The notes beneath the pieces are model-generated. The model saw only the letters and a program-made list of their open reading frames with translations, was not told the DNA's origin and searched no databases. This document shows, piece after piece, positions 23,201 through 38,401 of a DNA stretch of 64,000 nt; position 1 is the stretch's first letter, and every line of letters begins with the position of its first letter. The stretch comes from Syngnathus acus (lineage: Eukaryota; Chordata; Actinopteri; Syngnathiformes; Syngnathidae), in NCBI RefSeq assembly GCF_901709675.1, contig NC_051092.1, positions 8,884,491 through 8,948,490 of the forward strand, written 5' to 3'. The translations under genes were made by a program, and so were the position numbers.

Positions 23201-23370
23201 AGAAGTCATGTTGAACTGTAAAGTGCAAGTATAAAGATATATTTTTACAAGTTGTCTCAATTCATGGCATTGAGGCAGGGTGAATGGTCTCTTGTGGAAA
23301 GAGTGCAAGTTTAAAACAGCACGTGTTTCAAAAATGATAGCAGACAGTAACAGGATGAGTCACCTGTCAC
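20294..23370 (-). other. Likely long 3' UTR of the GH31 gene
   Basis: Downstream of the minus-strand stop at 23373-23371 there is AT-rich sequence without coding potential. Minus-strand AATAAA signals (TTTATT on the plus strand) occur at 21067-21072, 20971-20976 and 20294-20299, among others. Which one ends the transcript cannot be decided from the sequence; the outermost gives the extent listed here. Confidence 0.35.
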
Positions 23371-23874
23371 TCATCTTCGCCGTAAGAAGACACCCACCGC
23401 CTCTAAAGGCACAGGGTAGTCCTCCAGGAGCGTCCCTCCATCAAACACCTGAGCATTTTGACTGTCCTGCCATTGGAAGCCCCCGTCAGGTAAGTAAATG
23501 TCCCTCTTCACTGCTCCCCTCTCCACCACCGGTGCCACCAGAACCTACAACGTCCACAAAAAGGATCAGATGTGTGGATAAATGCACTGCGGGATGAAAT
23601 TATAATAGAAGGTTACCTCGTCTCCAATGAGGAACTGGTCATCGATGGTGAAGGTCACTGGATCCTCTGGACTGAGCCACCACAGGGGCCGATAGATGGG
23701 GCTTCCCGTCTCCTGCCACTCTTCGGCATACTTTTCTATGAGTGGTACCACATCCCTCTGGTGCTTTGTTATGTATACCCGTGTTAAGTTTAGCACCTGA
23801 GTAACAGACGAAGAAGAATATAATTGTACTGGACCCCTCCCAAAAACTATGTGTGTGTGTGTGTGAATATATAC

Positions 23875-23917
<43 letters not shown>

Positions 23918-26900
23918 GCATTTATTTTAATTATTATCCTTTGTGAGTTTTTCTCGTGACCATGTGTGAATTTGTCACTTTGAGCAGTAGACGTTCACAC
24001 AGGCCTTCAATGTTGACTTTGCGGTTTTGACAAGGTTCAAGTTGTTCTTCCTGCTCCATCTGGGAAATTTACTTGAGCATTCCATTAAGGGTCACATCGT
24101 CTCCAGTATCCAATGACAAAAACAATAGTTGATGTGCCATTAATAAGCAGATTTTTAAAAAATGGAGAACATTTGTAGGAATTTGCTGGGTTTCATTTGA
24201 GCGTTCTCAATGATAAGCCAGGTGGTTTGTGTTGGTATGATATTTGACAACAGTTTGCTTCCAACATGACACTGAGTCGCACTTGACCTTCTTGGCTTGA
24301 ATGTTCACTAAGAAGTAGTCTGTTCTTCTCTAAGCTATCACCTCCGCCTCACCTCAACTTTATGAATTGGAAAGTGAAAATGGAAAACACTGACTAACTT
24401 CCCAAAAGGTCTATTTTTATCTCTGACATTGCAACACAAGTCAAAACCAATATAATTTGATGTCTCCGGGAGATAAATAAAAAGGTTGATTGTCATGCTT
24501 GTCACGTACTCATAATTAACTAGCACAAAAAAAGCCATGTACTTTTCTGAGTGTTGTGCTTAAAAATCACGATTATTCCTGATCCAATGGCTCTGTGTGG
24601 GAGAGTTATGAATCCAGAGCAGGCATTATAATTCAGAACAGATGGACCTCCAAACCACAGGTGATGTTGGGAGGGGGGCCTGTCGATCACTCCTAATGCG
24701 TACATGCGTCACGCCAGGAAGAAGACGTGTTGCGGTGTGGGTTCTCGCTCTTGACAAACATTAAATGTTGTCTGTTCAGGACACTTGAACCCCGGTCTAC
24801 ATTGTGAGAAGTCACCGGATTCTCTGAGACTTTAGGACATGTTTTGATGCCATGCGATGAACAGCAGGAGGTATCAAATAGATAAAGTAATCCTCCTTTC
24901 GGGGGCAAAGCCTGGAGCATCTTCTCATGGGAACCAACAGGCACAGCAAAGGAGAGGCCGTTTGCTCACTTAACATCTTGTGTAGTCTCTTACATTCCCA
25001 TCAGCAGTCTGCCATTGTGTGAGATCAGCCGAGGAAATATTCCACTCCATATTTCCATTTAAGAACATCACACAGATGGGAAGAATATTCTCACAGGGGA
25101 GTCTCTCTCTGAATGATTCCAACTCCTCTTTTTTAATGTCAGTGTTTGTTTTGCGCATAATAATGCTGCCCGCCACAGTTTTGCCATAGCGGGAGTATAC
25201 TTTATGTGGAAGCTGCTCTACTTTCCAGGTTGAACAGCTTTTCTTTATACCACATATGAACTGAGAAAGACTGAGTCAACAGCGTCTCTGCTCATTGAAG
25301 CCAAGTCCTGCAATAACCCTCAAGTTAATCAACAAATAATTCCACAAAATCAACAGGATTCTTCACAATGAAATATTGAATATTATGCATATCACAACTA
25401 ATGCGTGAATCTAAGATTAGAACTTTAAGGTTTGTCAGGCCTTGAGCTGAATAATAACCGGCTTGAGGTAAAAATCCTGTCCAGTCTGACACTGAATTAA
25501 CAGGCGAAAAAAAAAAAAGTCTTTACCCAGTCCTCTCCGCAGACCCATGGGGGTGTATGGAAACTGATTACCGGGAGGAAGGACACAATCTCCAGCCAAC
25601 GAATGTACAACTCCTCATCTGTGACCATGTCTCCAGATAGAGATCCACCTGTTTGGACAAACAGATGCAGGGGATTTGTATCATGTACAGTGACTGTAAA
25701 ACTGAAATTACTACAAGCAAACAATACATTTATTCTAACAGATTGAATTTGGGGGGAAAAAAACAGCAAAATAAACAGACTATAATATATGGAGTACATG
25801 CATGGTTTGGCATATGTGTAGTATGTTGTAGCTGAATGCCATCATGGACTAAGTAGTAGATGCTAAGTGTCACGACTCGTCCCCGGTCACGTCCATGTTG
25901 TCATAGTTTTGTCCGTTTGTCTGTGTGCTCGCCCCACCCCTCCCGTGTGCCCATGATCAGTGTGATCATTCTCACATGCCTCTTGTTACCCGTCTTGTAT
26001 TTAAGTCCTGTTTGTGTGTCACTCCCGGTCGGATCATTGTGTTGTTGTCGTCAGATCCTGTTGTTTTCTTGTCTCACGTCCTGGTCAGTCAGTCTAGTTA
26101 TTGTTGTGTTAATGTCAGGATGTCTTTTTGTTTCACGTCTTTTTCGGTCAGTCTTGTTGTTAGGTTTTGTTAGTGAGTTATGTCAGTTTGCCGAGTCTTT
26201 TTGAGTTTGCTTCAATAAACCCTGGTCCAAGCTGCACTTGGTCGCCCTGCTCCATTTCCACACTCCGAAGCCTGACAGCTAAGTAGTACAAAAGTAGAAC
26301 AAAGGTTTTCTTGGGATTTATATCACTATGAAGTGCTTCTTGTTGATTTTTGAAGTTTTGTTCTGCTCTTGTCCAGGATATGTTGTGGTATCCTTGAGAG
26401 GAAAGTTGGTCATTTTAAAGTAATGTTAACATTTCCATGTGTTATGCTGCGTCAACATGCTGCAGTGTGCTACACTGGTACATTTGAATGTCTAAGTGCA
26501 CTCGATTTGCCATTTTGATCAAATTCGATTTTTCATTTAGTGGACTATGACTTATGTGAAGTTTGCATGTTTCTTGCTTTTTTTGGAAGGGGTTTTCGCA
26601 TGTGCATTTTAGTTTAATTGAAGAAAATGTGTCTACAATAAATCACTGCTTGTCTATATGTTCTCTAAGATTGATTACAACAAATACATGCTTTACGCCA
26701 CCTCTTGAGGAAAGGTTAACTCAAATTGGCTCCAGCTCACTCATTACCCTGACATGGCCAAGGATGGACTTTACCTGCGCTCACCTTGTCCATTTTCTCT
26801 GGAAAATCTGACATTTCTTTCAATTTGAATCGACAACTGACCTATAAGATGCAGTATTACCTACTGCATCGGGAATGAGGAAGTTGTATCCCAGCACAGT

Positions 26901-29900
26901 GTGGTGCAGCAGACAAGGAATGATCCCCTTCAGACCCATTAGGCTCCAGTCAGACTGCAGAGAAGTCATCCTGAGAAACACTGGTTTGTGGCTAGACCTG
27001 AGGAACAAACAAGGTTACAATAAGAAGAATTCTCATTTAGAAATAGGTCGTAAACAAATTGAACATAGTGCACCTTGTCCCCGCTGACATGATAGTGGAG
27101 TCTCCAATTCTGGCGGCCACATCAGCCAGTAGGCTGATGTATGTGTCCCCACCTAGAGCCTCCGGTGACCGCAGGGCCTGCTCCTCAAAGAGATTCTTCT
27201 CACCCCCTTCCAGCAGGATATACTCCATTCCCAAATGGGCCTGTATGGCTCCAACTCTGTCCAGGAACCAGCTCACGGCTCCAGGGTTTGTGACATTCAG
27301 CTTTACGCAGAATTTCCCTCGCCACTGAGTCATCAAAGGGACCTTTAGAATGGAAACGCATAGACAACATTATCATCTACGAGCCTGAAAGGTGATGAGA
27401 ATAGCCGCACACATGTTCCCACTCACCAACTGTCCATGTGGTGCGGAGGGAAGACTAAGCCAGAAGGCCTCAGTACCATCCATAAGAGATGTATGGAACT
27501 GCGTGGTGTCCACGCTCAGGAAAGGGGACAGAGTGACGGAAATGTTAAGAAGCTTCACAAGTGGGAGGTCGGTGCTGCGTCTTTTAGACGCCCCCCTCTT
27601 CCTGCTATTGAGGTAGTCCTGGTCCTACGGAGGGATAAGCACACTTAAGACATACAGCTACATTCATACAAAAACATCTATTCCTTGCGCAGGTTTTGCA
27701 ACAAATTGTTGGACAATTTCATACTTTCAACAGACCATTTTGAGTTGGGCCTGTTTAAGTGCCCTGGCTCAAAGTTCATAAAGGCATGTTTTGGTTGAAG
27801 AACTTCCTTCCCATTAAAAACCTTTGGGAGACCCAAATGTCAAACATTGGTAAAGTCTGAACTCTCTTTTGAATGAAAGAGTGAAAAAAGTCCAACAGAC
27901 TTGCGAGCCAAGAAGAAAGTCTCCCTGGAAGCAACCAAGAAATAGCTGTAATTTATATCCCATTCATCAATAAAGACGAAGTGTCACAATATTTCTATCC
28001 AGAAGAGTCAGTCCGACCTGATTTCACAATATTTTAATAGTCATTTTACAAACCAACAGCCAACACCTTCAGATGTCCCCAATGGATGTTTGGCTTCGTA
28101 TTTGTATGTCTCCCAATTTGTATCGCAAGACTGCAGTTGTGTCAAATGACTTTAGCCAGAACCATTTAAAACCTACAATAATCCTTTGGAATGTTCATGT
28201 ACATAATGTCAGATAATAATTCTAGATTACCTAATGGTGTGCTTTAACAACACAAAAGGTTAAGACCAGGTTGTGTGAAACAGCAATGGGAAGAAAATAT
28301 ACGTATTATGCAATTCATTTTCGCAAGTCACTTTTTCTGGTACACTTTTCTTTAATAATTTGCATGTGCAAATGAATTTCTATGCAAACACTAAACCAGA
28401 TGAACTGCACATTTCAGTCATTAAATTTAGAAATGACGCAAAATGGTTACATGACCAACATTTCCTTATGCCAACCGTAGTATAATGTTTTTTTTTCTCC
28501 ATAAAACTGCTATGTAAAAGAAACGACCTGTGATTGATCATTTCAGAACACCAATAAAACTGGAGGTAACTAAAAGAATCATTGTTGCCCGTCTCGGTGC
28601 TGTCGAATTATTGCAATAATCAACACTGCATGCTTGGCTCAGACTTTATGATAGGAACATAACTGGTGTTTTATATCTTCAATGTACCAGACAAGCATTT
28701 TGTTGTGTTGGGTACAGGAAATTTCTTAACAAGGTAATGGATTATTCCCCTTCTATACAGTCCTCCTCTGACACCTTCTGCACTAGTAATGGGCTCACAT
28801 TCTAAGGTGGCATGTGTGTGTTTGGTCAGATGCTTGAGCTTGCACTGCTTTTATGAACGCTGCTTTCAAATAACATAAATCCATTTGAGTCTGTGGAAGA
28901 ACTGCGTAGAGGCAGGTTCGGCCCGATGCCCACTTAATAGTTAAGAAAATATGCTCAAGCTGTATTGATGCTTGTGGTTCATTTATTTCTGAATGAAATG
29001 CATCGTGTTAGACCAGCTGTTTACCTTGTGCCATTGTGGTCTGATTTCTTTGAAAACGTACGTCAATCTCTTGTTTTTCTTGTTCCAAGGTCCCTGCACA
29101 GCACTGAGCTCGGGTGTCAGGATCTCACTATTACATGAACTTCTTTCCCCATCCATTGTTCCTGTTACATTCTTTTTTTAATCTGGTATTGATTTTGATA
29201 CAAGTGAGAGAGATCCTGCTGATATTGTTTTTATGGGGGAGTATAAAAAAAAACCTTCACAGAAAGATATTGGATGCAATTGTTCAATCTGATAAAGATT
29301 TAATCTACTAAGAATTTTGATTGACACCGTCCGCTAAATCTGAATCCAACATGAATTCAATATCAGTTGTTTTCAGCACTGTGAAACTTCACTACATTGT
29401 GATGAGAGGTGCTTACAATATACTCATGTATTGTAGGTACTATAGGAACTTCAAAATCACATTGCGTTAGAGCAGTAAGACATGCCACGAACTATGTCCT
29501 GACCGGATAAATTCTACCCTGAGTTGTCCGAATAGACATTTTGTTTTTGATGATCCAAAGCCAAAATGCATATAAAAAACAGTTTGATTTGGATTACCGT
29601 AATTTTCGGACTATAAGTCGCGGTTTTTTTCATAGTTTGGGTGGGGGGGGCGACTTATACTCAGGAGCGACTTATATACATATATATGTTTTTTTCACTT
29701 TTTTGGGCATTTTATGGCTGGTGCGACTTATACTCCGGTGCGACTTATAGTCCGAAAATTACGGTAAATGAAAATTAATAGCTATTTAGAACAACAAAGA
29801 AGAGATGGGAAGCCTTTTTGTACTTTTCTAGGTGGGATGCAATTTAGCCTAACCGAATAAAGCTTGGAGTCAGAAATTGAAGATCATGTACCATTTCAGA

Positions 29901-32900
29901 AAGGAGGTTGGTGGAATGTTCATTAAGGCTGATGATTCCATCCCCTAGCTGGTGTCTTCTAAGACGATTAGAGAAGGTCCTCAGCTCCCTCTCCACCTTC
30001 AGCCCTGAATCCACGTTGCTGAGGAGCTTCCAGGATGGGAGCCTGTGGGACACATTGACACACAAGCAGTTTGTACAGTGAGAATTTTTGAACCATGAGT
30101 ATATGAAGAGTATGCAGGGGAACACCGCTTGTATTTATACATATGCAAAGATCTGTATGGACATATATATAATTATATTTATTCTATTAGTATATTTCAA
30201 ACAATGTATCTTTCATTAATACAATACATAGTCAACGTAGACATGTTTTCTTCATTGCCCCAATTAAATTAATTTCAGCATTGTTTCTTCCGTTCTCAAC
30301 CAGGTAGTCAAAATGATGCCAAACTGGCGATCTTACTGACTTTAATAGTTGACTAGCATTAGCATTAGTCACAATTTTGTGACTCGTCAGATGCCTCTCA
30401 CTGAAAAATCGGTCAAATCACACAGGCGTTGTTCTTCCTTCAGTATTGACAACGTGTCCATTTTTTATCAAGAATTATTTTGAACCCAAGTACATTGAAG
30501 GTAGAGCAGCCTGACAAAATGGATTGGCTTTGAGTTCTGATTGTCCACTCTATCGATCTATTATCTTTTCTCTTTGAGAAGGCCTCATCTTCCTCCAAAG
30601 CACTTACCACAGCGCCTTAAGGTCGGGTATCTCCCGAGTGAGCTGGGAGAGCTGCTGCATTGCTTCTTGGTGTACAGCCTTCACATTGTTGGCCACGCAA
30701 ACAGTGTACTGCAAGGGCAGAAGTGTCATACTGGGCAGTGATTGCAAGCAGAATTGTTGTCTGCTCTCCAAGCCCAGCTGCAGAGGGATGTCTGGAGACA
30801 CCAGCACTGCAACACCTGCATGGCGAAAAACGGGAGAAAGACTCATACTCTCACATATTTCATTGATATTTTAACTCAAAAAACAAAATGAAAACACATA
30901 TTAAGAAATAAAGTGGAAATATGAACATTCACACTTACACTCACACCTATGGGCAATTTAGAGCCGCACTGTAAGGCCCGAGCTGAGATTTCCACTTAGG
31001 GTCATGCATGGGGGCCTTTTTCAAGAGGATTCAAGTGCGCACTTTGACTAGACAATTCCAAAACCTTCATTTTGTTGTTTTCTAGAACGCCATTCGGAAG
31101 TTGACTTTGGTGTCTTTTGAATGTGCTTTTTTAGATTATTTGGCCAAATTTACTTCAGGTTCTCTTTAAGTGATTTAATGATTGAACAGGGCTGGTTGAA
31201 CTCAGGCTTGGGAGTGGCGAGTGAAAAGAACTCAGCTTTCTCAAAACAAATTGATTAATTCATGAAAAATAAGACAGTCACCATGGACTCATATTTTCTA
31301 TTTTCTGCAGTCACATTATAGAGCATATGCTGATGCATGTTACTAGAAATATGTCAGCTGTTCCCGGATGATGAATACACCAATGCTATTGACTGAGACA
31401 CCCCTGGAGTGCAATTCAATCGGGCTCACCCGACATGTCATCCTGTCACTAGATTGCATAAAATATCCAGGGGCTGAATGGTACCTGGATCCAGATTTGG
31501 GAAGAAATCCCCCCTGGACACTATCCCTTGGTTCATCGGGAGCATGCCTACATTTCCACCATACACAATAATGAAGTTTAATAGGGAAACCAGCCCTCGT
31601 GGATAGAGCAAAATACAGTGTATAACAAATGAAAATTGATTCATCAAGATCTGTGATGTCCACAAATGTCTTGAAAAGTGCCTTCTGAATGAAACAGGAA
31701 TAAGACAATGGCATACTGTCAGTTCCAGCATGTGTTCTTGTACACTGCATGCAGCTTTCCGGGGAGTATGTCAAATACAAATTAAATGAGATAAAAAAAG
31801 AATTGTGTCTGCAGATGTACGTGCCCTGCAAGGAATGTCTCTTTGGTCTCCAGTTACCCCCTCTACCCTTGCCGCTTCCCAACCGTTGACTGACTCATGG
31901 CTTTTTATCACCGTCGGCTCTTTTTTCTTACCTTCCACACTGCCATGTGTTGTGGTTCTCTCTGTTCTCCGACAGATTCAAGGCGTTACCTAATCTGTGA
32001 TTTCCATAATCTTGCCACAAGTAGCCGAAGCGGGATTTGGAGTTGAGTTGTTAAACAGATTAAGATGTAAGAGTGTTTTCCGGCGCCGGCAGAACGTCTG
32101 AGAACTCAGGCTGGGAGCTTGGCTGCCCTCTTTAGTTTCAATAGGTGCACTGTTCCCAGGCAGGCAGGAACCAGAAGCAGGCAGTACACAGTTTCTAATC
32201 GGATTCATAGTTTCACAGATCACATGGCATGCAAAAGTCGAGTGAGGAGCTTCGACCTCAGTTGGGCACCTCTCATATGTTTGCAACGGATAATGTCAAA
32301 GAGATAACCGTATCACTGAAGCTTCCTTCCCTTCCCACGCAGGGTATCGGGTCACCCTCTAACTCCTTCTCACATCTACCTTAATGCAGACTGCTGTGGA
32401 GAATTTTTTTTTTTTATTCAAAAGGTTTCTTGAGGCAAAGCCGGAACGGTTCGACCAGGTTGTAGCTGAGAAAAGTGGGACAGTGGAGAAAATGTTACAG
32501 CTTTATGGAAGGATGGAGGCGGAATGCAGGCAGTGGAAAAAGAGGCGACCGGCGTACACCAGACACCCAGTAGCCTTGTGCAACGATGTGCAGCTACGGC
32601 ACGCTGCACCAGTGTTTTTTACCCGAGTGCACGCGAGGTGGAAAGTGTTTGCAAGCGCGGCTTCTTGAGTCATATTTAATTTTTATGGGAAATGACATTG
32701 TGGGGCCTCACGGAAACTTGACAAGCTAATCAATAGAGGCTGTATGATTTCTTCCTATTTTGACCACAAGACTCCAATACAATGTTACGACCTCAAAGAA
32801 TAGTATGGTGCGCACCTATTAAGTTGTCAATCAAAAAGGGCTGCGATTTATATTAGTGTGGCTGTGTAGAACCCAAACACACACAGCCCTGAATGAACAG

Positions 32901-35900
32901 GATCCCTCGATCACAGCCAAGAGTGGGACGCTGGTGGTTATTTCAAGAAAGGGAAGCAGGTTTGGATCCTTGGGTTGCAGCCAAGGTGGTGTGCCCCAAG
33001 AGTTGGAGGGGAAGCAAATGGGGCGGGGGCTATTTTTAGAACAATTCCTTAAACACGCCAAGCTTCCCTTGAATATTTTCCACCATCCCTCAGGAGAAAA
33101 TCACACGGCTGACAGACTGTTTGCGTGCCTTCAAATCTGCAGGTAATAGTGGCAAATTCCTCAAATCTAGGAAGACATCCAACCACCCAAATCATCTTTT
33201 CACACACAATTAAGAGTGACCAACATTCTATTTCATGGGGCGCTCATTTCCTTTAGAATCATAAAAGAATCTGTTCTTCTTCCATGCTCGACCCCATGCA
33301 GCTTGCGAGGGGTCAACACAAATTCAAGGCAGCGCGTGGACCCTACAACAGCACTGCCGACTGACTGCTTTGGACCAGATGGCACTTTACCTTGTCACAG
33401 ATCAATGCATAGTGTATAATGCGCAACACCTGTCTGCTAACAAACCCGACTGGGATTATAAAATGCACTTTGAAATATGAAAGCACACGTGTGTGCTCAG
33501 CATGGATTCCCTTACAATGGAAACTTCGTCTCTTTGCCCAACCTCAACAAATTGATGGCCACATAACTTGGATAACTTTCCAAGTCTTACGTTTCCAAAC
33601 CCACTTATGGAAGAAGAAGTGACAAACTTAATGACCTTACACTCGGCTCTGTTCCGATCATTTATCTGTTTTAGCGTTCAAAATGTGAGCGATTTTGGTT
33701 TCCTAAAGTGTGATCACTCAAGTTGCATAAAGCAAATGTCTTCAGTGATATGAAAACCCTTCCCAGTAATATTTTTTCCTTTAGTGTGATCTTAGCTGAG
33801 GATTCATCATGAAGTTAATGTAATATTTTGCTTCCTGGATTTTGGAATAGATGCCAGGAATTAATTTAGAAAAGAAGCAAAATTCAGAGCCCAGTATTGC
33901 ATATATATGTTTATACATAAATCAAAATGTATTTCTTCATTTGTTTTGCTTATTGCCCATGATGGAAAGATTTTGGTGGGATCATGGAAAATTGTCTTAC
34001 ACCAGCCCTCGCATATATTGGAGATGACAGCTAGCAATGAAGCACTGGCTGGCTAAATGAGTCATTCTTCAAGTGTTTAGCATCTCTTCAGTGGGCAGCT
34101 GCTCAGTGACCTTCTGAATGACACGAAGCATTTGCTTAGTTAGTTAGCCTCCTTGTCAAACGGCATTATATTAGTCTTTATAGTGTCGATAAAATATGTC
34201 CTTGGGCTTAGTAGCAAGACAAGAAAACAATACAATGAAATGTCAAAAGTGGAATATTCCAGAAGTCATAACATTTCAGTTTACATTGTAACCATGCGGC
34301 CTCGAATAAGAACAGTGACCACACAGGGCAGAACTGGGTAGTTTGTGTGTAGAAGTGGTACTACCGGAAAGGGGTTTTATTTGTCACCGGACACCACCAA
34401 TGTCAATGACAACGGGCATCAACATACCTTTGCACGGTACTGGCTACAACACATCCTTACAAATCAATTCAAAGTGCTGCATCAGGACAAACCTTTGTGA
34501 AATATAGACTTAATCCTGTAGAACTTTGTGGCACTTCTGCCGCCTCATGGCATGCTTATTTTTGAATGGATAAAGACAGGTGGATGTATAAGTTGTACAG
34601 TTGGTGACACTATCAAATGTCACACTCGTAGTCGACTGCATAGCATCTTTCTCGTGTCTCTGCTTCGTCCATCCACTTGGCCTTCACTTTACAGAATTGT
34701 GCCCCTTCATTTGGTTTACTGTCTTTATTTTCATCTGCTGCTCACTTGTTTTTTACTTAGTCTGCCTTGCTATAGTTAACTGATCCTCAAGTCACTTTTA
34801 GGTTGTCAGGCACACTTTCGTCTTCCTGCACTGCATTGCATTGAAAATATCTTTCACAGTGACGGTCTTGCCAATCGAGACAAGCCTCACAGCAACACAG
34901 CTTCTCACATGATCAACGGATGATATCAAACTCAAAACTGAGTCCATGTTTGTTTTTCTCACTTAACAACATTTTAACTTGGGGATTTGTGCCCAGATGC
35001 CACCATCCCCTTTCCCAGTTAAATGATTAAGACAGGTGGGAGTTTTTAATGTTTTGTTACCAGAACGTTGCCCTTTCTGAGATCAAACAAACAAAACAAA
35101 ACAAACAACCACCATCAGTTTTTTCTATCAAACTGTGAAGGAGACAAATCACAAATTAGCTCTGCACATACACAACAGTTTACTATTATTATTATTCTAT
35201 TATTATTATTATTATTATTATTCTATTATTATTATTACTGTTATTATTACTACTATTATTATTATTATCTTTATTATTAGTAGTAGTACTAGTAGTAGTA
35301 GTAGTAGTAGTATCATCATTATTCAGTCTGTCTCAAGTCAGCTAGAATAGGCTGCAGGGTATTTGTAAAACTGAGTAGAGCACTGAGCATAAGTGTAGGA
35401 AATGGATGGACGCTTAATGAGTGTATTTTTAATGGGCAGGTAATGAGGCAAAGAGGCAGAGGATGTAATATTCAGTAGACTATATGGTAGAAAGGCTCTT
35501 ATGAATGTTCCATCAATATTTTAGTTCCACTTGATGGATGAGCTGGGGCCCATTTGAGGTCAAATATTGGAGCCCAGTGTTCAAAATAAACCTGACCAAG
35601 CAGCATTTCCATGTTATGTGGCACACGATTGGAATAAGCTTCCCAATATTCCACCTTTGTCATTACAGTTAAAATTGAGTCTTTAATTGTTTTATATTAA
35701 ATTTCATTTTAATTTAACATTAATTACATTTGGCACTTAGGTTTTCTTGCACTTTGACCCTGTGGTTGATTATTGCCAAAACTTCCTAATTAAAAAAAAA
35801 ATGTTTTGAAATCTGAGTTCAAAGTCTCAGGTTGCTTCAGAGAACACTCCATAGAATACTCACAAATTTAAATGAGTCATGATTGGGCAGAATTATTGCT

Positions 35901-38314
35901 CATTGCATTCGTTTGAGTCTCCGGTCGGACAATTTAAAATATTTTATATTGATGTTCCATATATGCCTATCATATCATACATTCAACGTTACGGTGACTT
36001 TGGTAAAGATTAAGAACTCCAAATTATTTTGTCAAGAGCATTTCTAAAAACAATTTCAATAAAGTTCTTATGAACATATTGGTCCCGTTACTTTCCTAGA
36101 TCTGTGAGTGGTTACTTAGTGACATTCAAACAATTGTTAATGGGATGTTGTCTGGTGTTTTTATACCCTCTGCAAAGCTAAACTGAGAAACAAAGGCTTA
36201 CAGGGTCGCCCTCTTTAAAGTTGGAGAGGGGAGGTAAGGCATGTGACCCCTTGTGCACTGCTCCACCGTATTACATAATACCCCAAAAGTATATGTGCAT
36301 GCATGCATTCATGTATACTTTGTCTTCAGAGTGTACATACGTGAAGCCAGAAAAATGTTCGTGTCTCTATTGTTTTTTGCGACGTGTTTACTAACTATTC
36401 GACTTGTCAAAATTCCTACTGTGCATCAAAGAATTTACTGAGAATTTATGAATGACCAAATACGATAAAACCACAACGGAAATAGAAACAGTGAAGTGCT
36501 TTTTTGTTTTTTTAACATGGCTGCAATGTCTCCCATCTTTGAAGATGTTTTGGTATGGAACACAATATCAGACCAGCCTGTTGAAGCAATACCATTCATT
36601 ACTTTGTAAAGCAACTACCGTAAATTTCGGACTATAAGTGTACAGTGCTGAAAAAAAGGCGCCATCCATTGAACAACTTTGACTTGATTTTTCTCACATT
36701 AGGCTACAGTTGGCTACACAAAAAATTCTTCAGTCATTCAACCCCTCTGAGCCTTCAACACCTAACTTCACCAGTGTAAATTGCATTTAATCAAATACTG
36801 GGAATGGTAGACACGCATCCAGCAGTGGTTGACAACTATGAGCAGCAGTTTGAGTGTGACACTTTACATCCATTGTTTTGTTTTTTTAACCACCATTACA
36901 AGTCTCACATGCACCACACATTCTTCATCAGTGGCCCATTGTGAAATGTAACACCTCTAAAGTAAAAGGGCTCCCATCCAACCTATTCTTTTAATAAACA
37001 AAAAGCAATTCCCCCCATTCCTCTAAGAATTGATCAAAGATGGAGACGCTTGCTTGCTTCTCTTTGCTTCTCTTAATCTCTAAATTATTAAACCAACATG
37101 CCAAAGACAGTATTGTCTTTCAATCTATTTATGGGCCACCTCCCTATCCAGTGGGTTATATTTTGGGGGTGCTTTTTCCGGGAGCTACTCCCAAGAATTT
37201 TCTACACTTGCACACAAACAACCAAGTCAATAATGAAGGGTTGAGGTGGGGGCGGTGATGGAGTAAACGTGAAATCCTCAGGGGGATTCCCTCATACCCT
37301 GGGATTGACACCACAGTTTTTGTAGCCCCTGAGGTGGGGTCACATTTCTAAACAGCACCATGATGTACAAAACGCTGCATCACTGTAAAGGTTTGAGTCC
37401 AAGTGCGCCCGCAACATGTTGATTGACTGAAATGACTTACAATACGAGCTCTTACCTGATGAGCCGAGGAAGTATCGCTCCAGAGCTGAGCCGAAACCTG
37501 AGGGATTCTCCTTGAGATCGCTGACAACAAAGGGCTGCACAGTGGCATTTTGATCATTAATAGGCCACGTCTGACCGTTCACACTGGCGCCGCCATACCA
37601 GGATACGTTCGTCATGGAGAAGCAGTCCTGAGAGGCCAAAAGCGTTGTCAGGTATGAAAATACAACAACAAAAAATGATGCTCAAGGAACTTGTGGGTTG
37701 AAGACACAAACAAATATTTTTGTGCTTAAGTTGAGAATTAAAAAAGACGGTAAATTTTAGTAGGATATGCAAATTCTGGGTTCAGCTACATATTGGAATA
37801 AATGCAGAAGTCCCATTTCTTAAAAATGCATGTCATCATCATCATCATCATCGGTTTAAAGTCCATGTTCCAGGCATGTCTTATTCATAAAGTTACAAAT
37901 ATTATTATAGTATATGTAGGTGGATTTATATTGATATACATATTTATCTGTACATTTACAGTCATATGCAAAAGTTTGGGCACCCCTGATCAAACGAATT
38001 AAATAATATTGAATTGAATTAAATGAATTTATGCATCTGGCTACTTTTGTTTAGGTAATGATTGCACACTTTCTGTAAATCGTATAAACTTCATATCACT
38101 TCTCAAATGTCACTGTTTTTGTCTGCTACATGATATATTTAACTGAAATTGCTGATTCGAACAACCAATGATTTATAAAGAAACATTTTGAAAATGATCA
38201 GGGGTGCCCAAACTTTTGCATACGACTGTACATGTATATGCCGCCATATGTATCTCTTTCTCTCTCTCACTATACATATAGTGTATGTACAATATCACAA
38301 TATATTGTAAGGTT

Positions 38315-38401
<87 letters not shown>

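Noticed and set aside
25860-26204. 114-codon plus-strand open frame
   Set aside because: It lies inside the solo LTR, has no gag, pol or other recognisable motif, and is best explained by chance.
31343-31882. 179-codon minus-strand open frame, with a second overlapping frame at 31438-31731
   Set aside because: It lies within the GH31 gene's largest intron. The exons on either side already join in phase without it, the translation shows no family features, and an overlapping frame is equally open.
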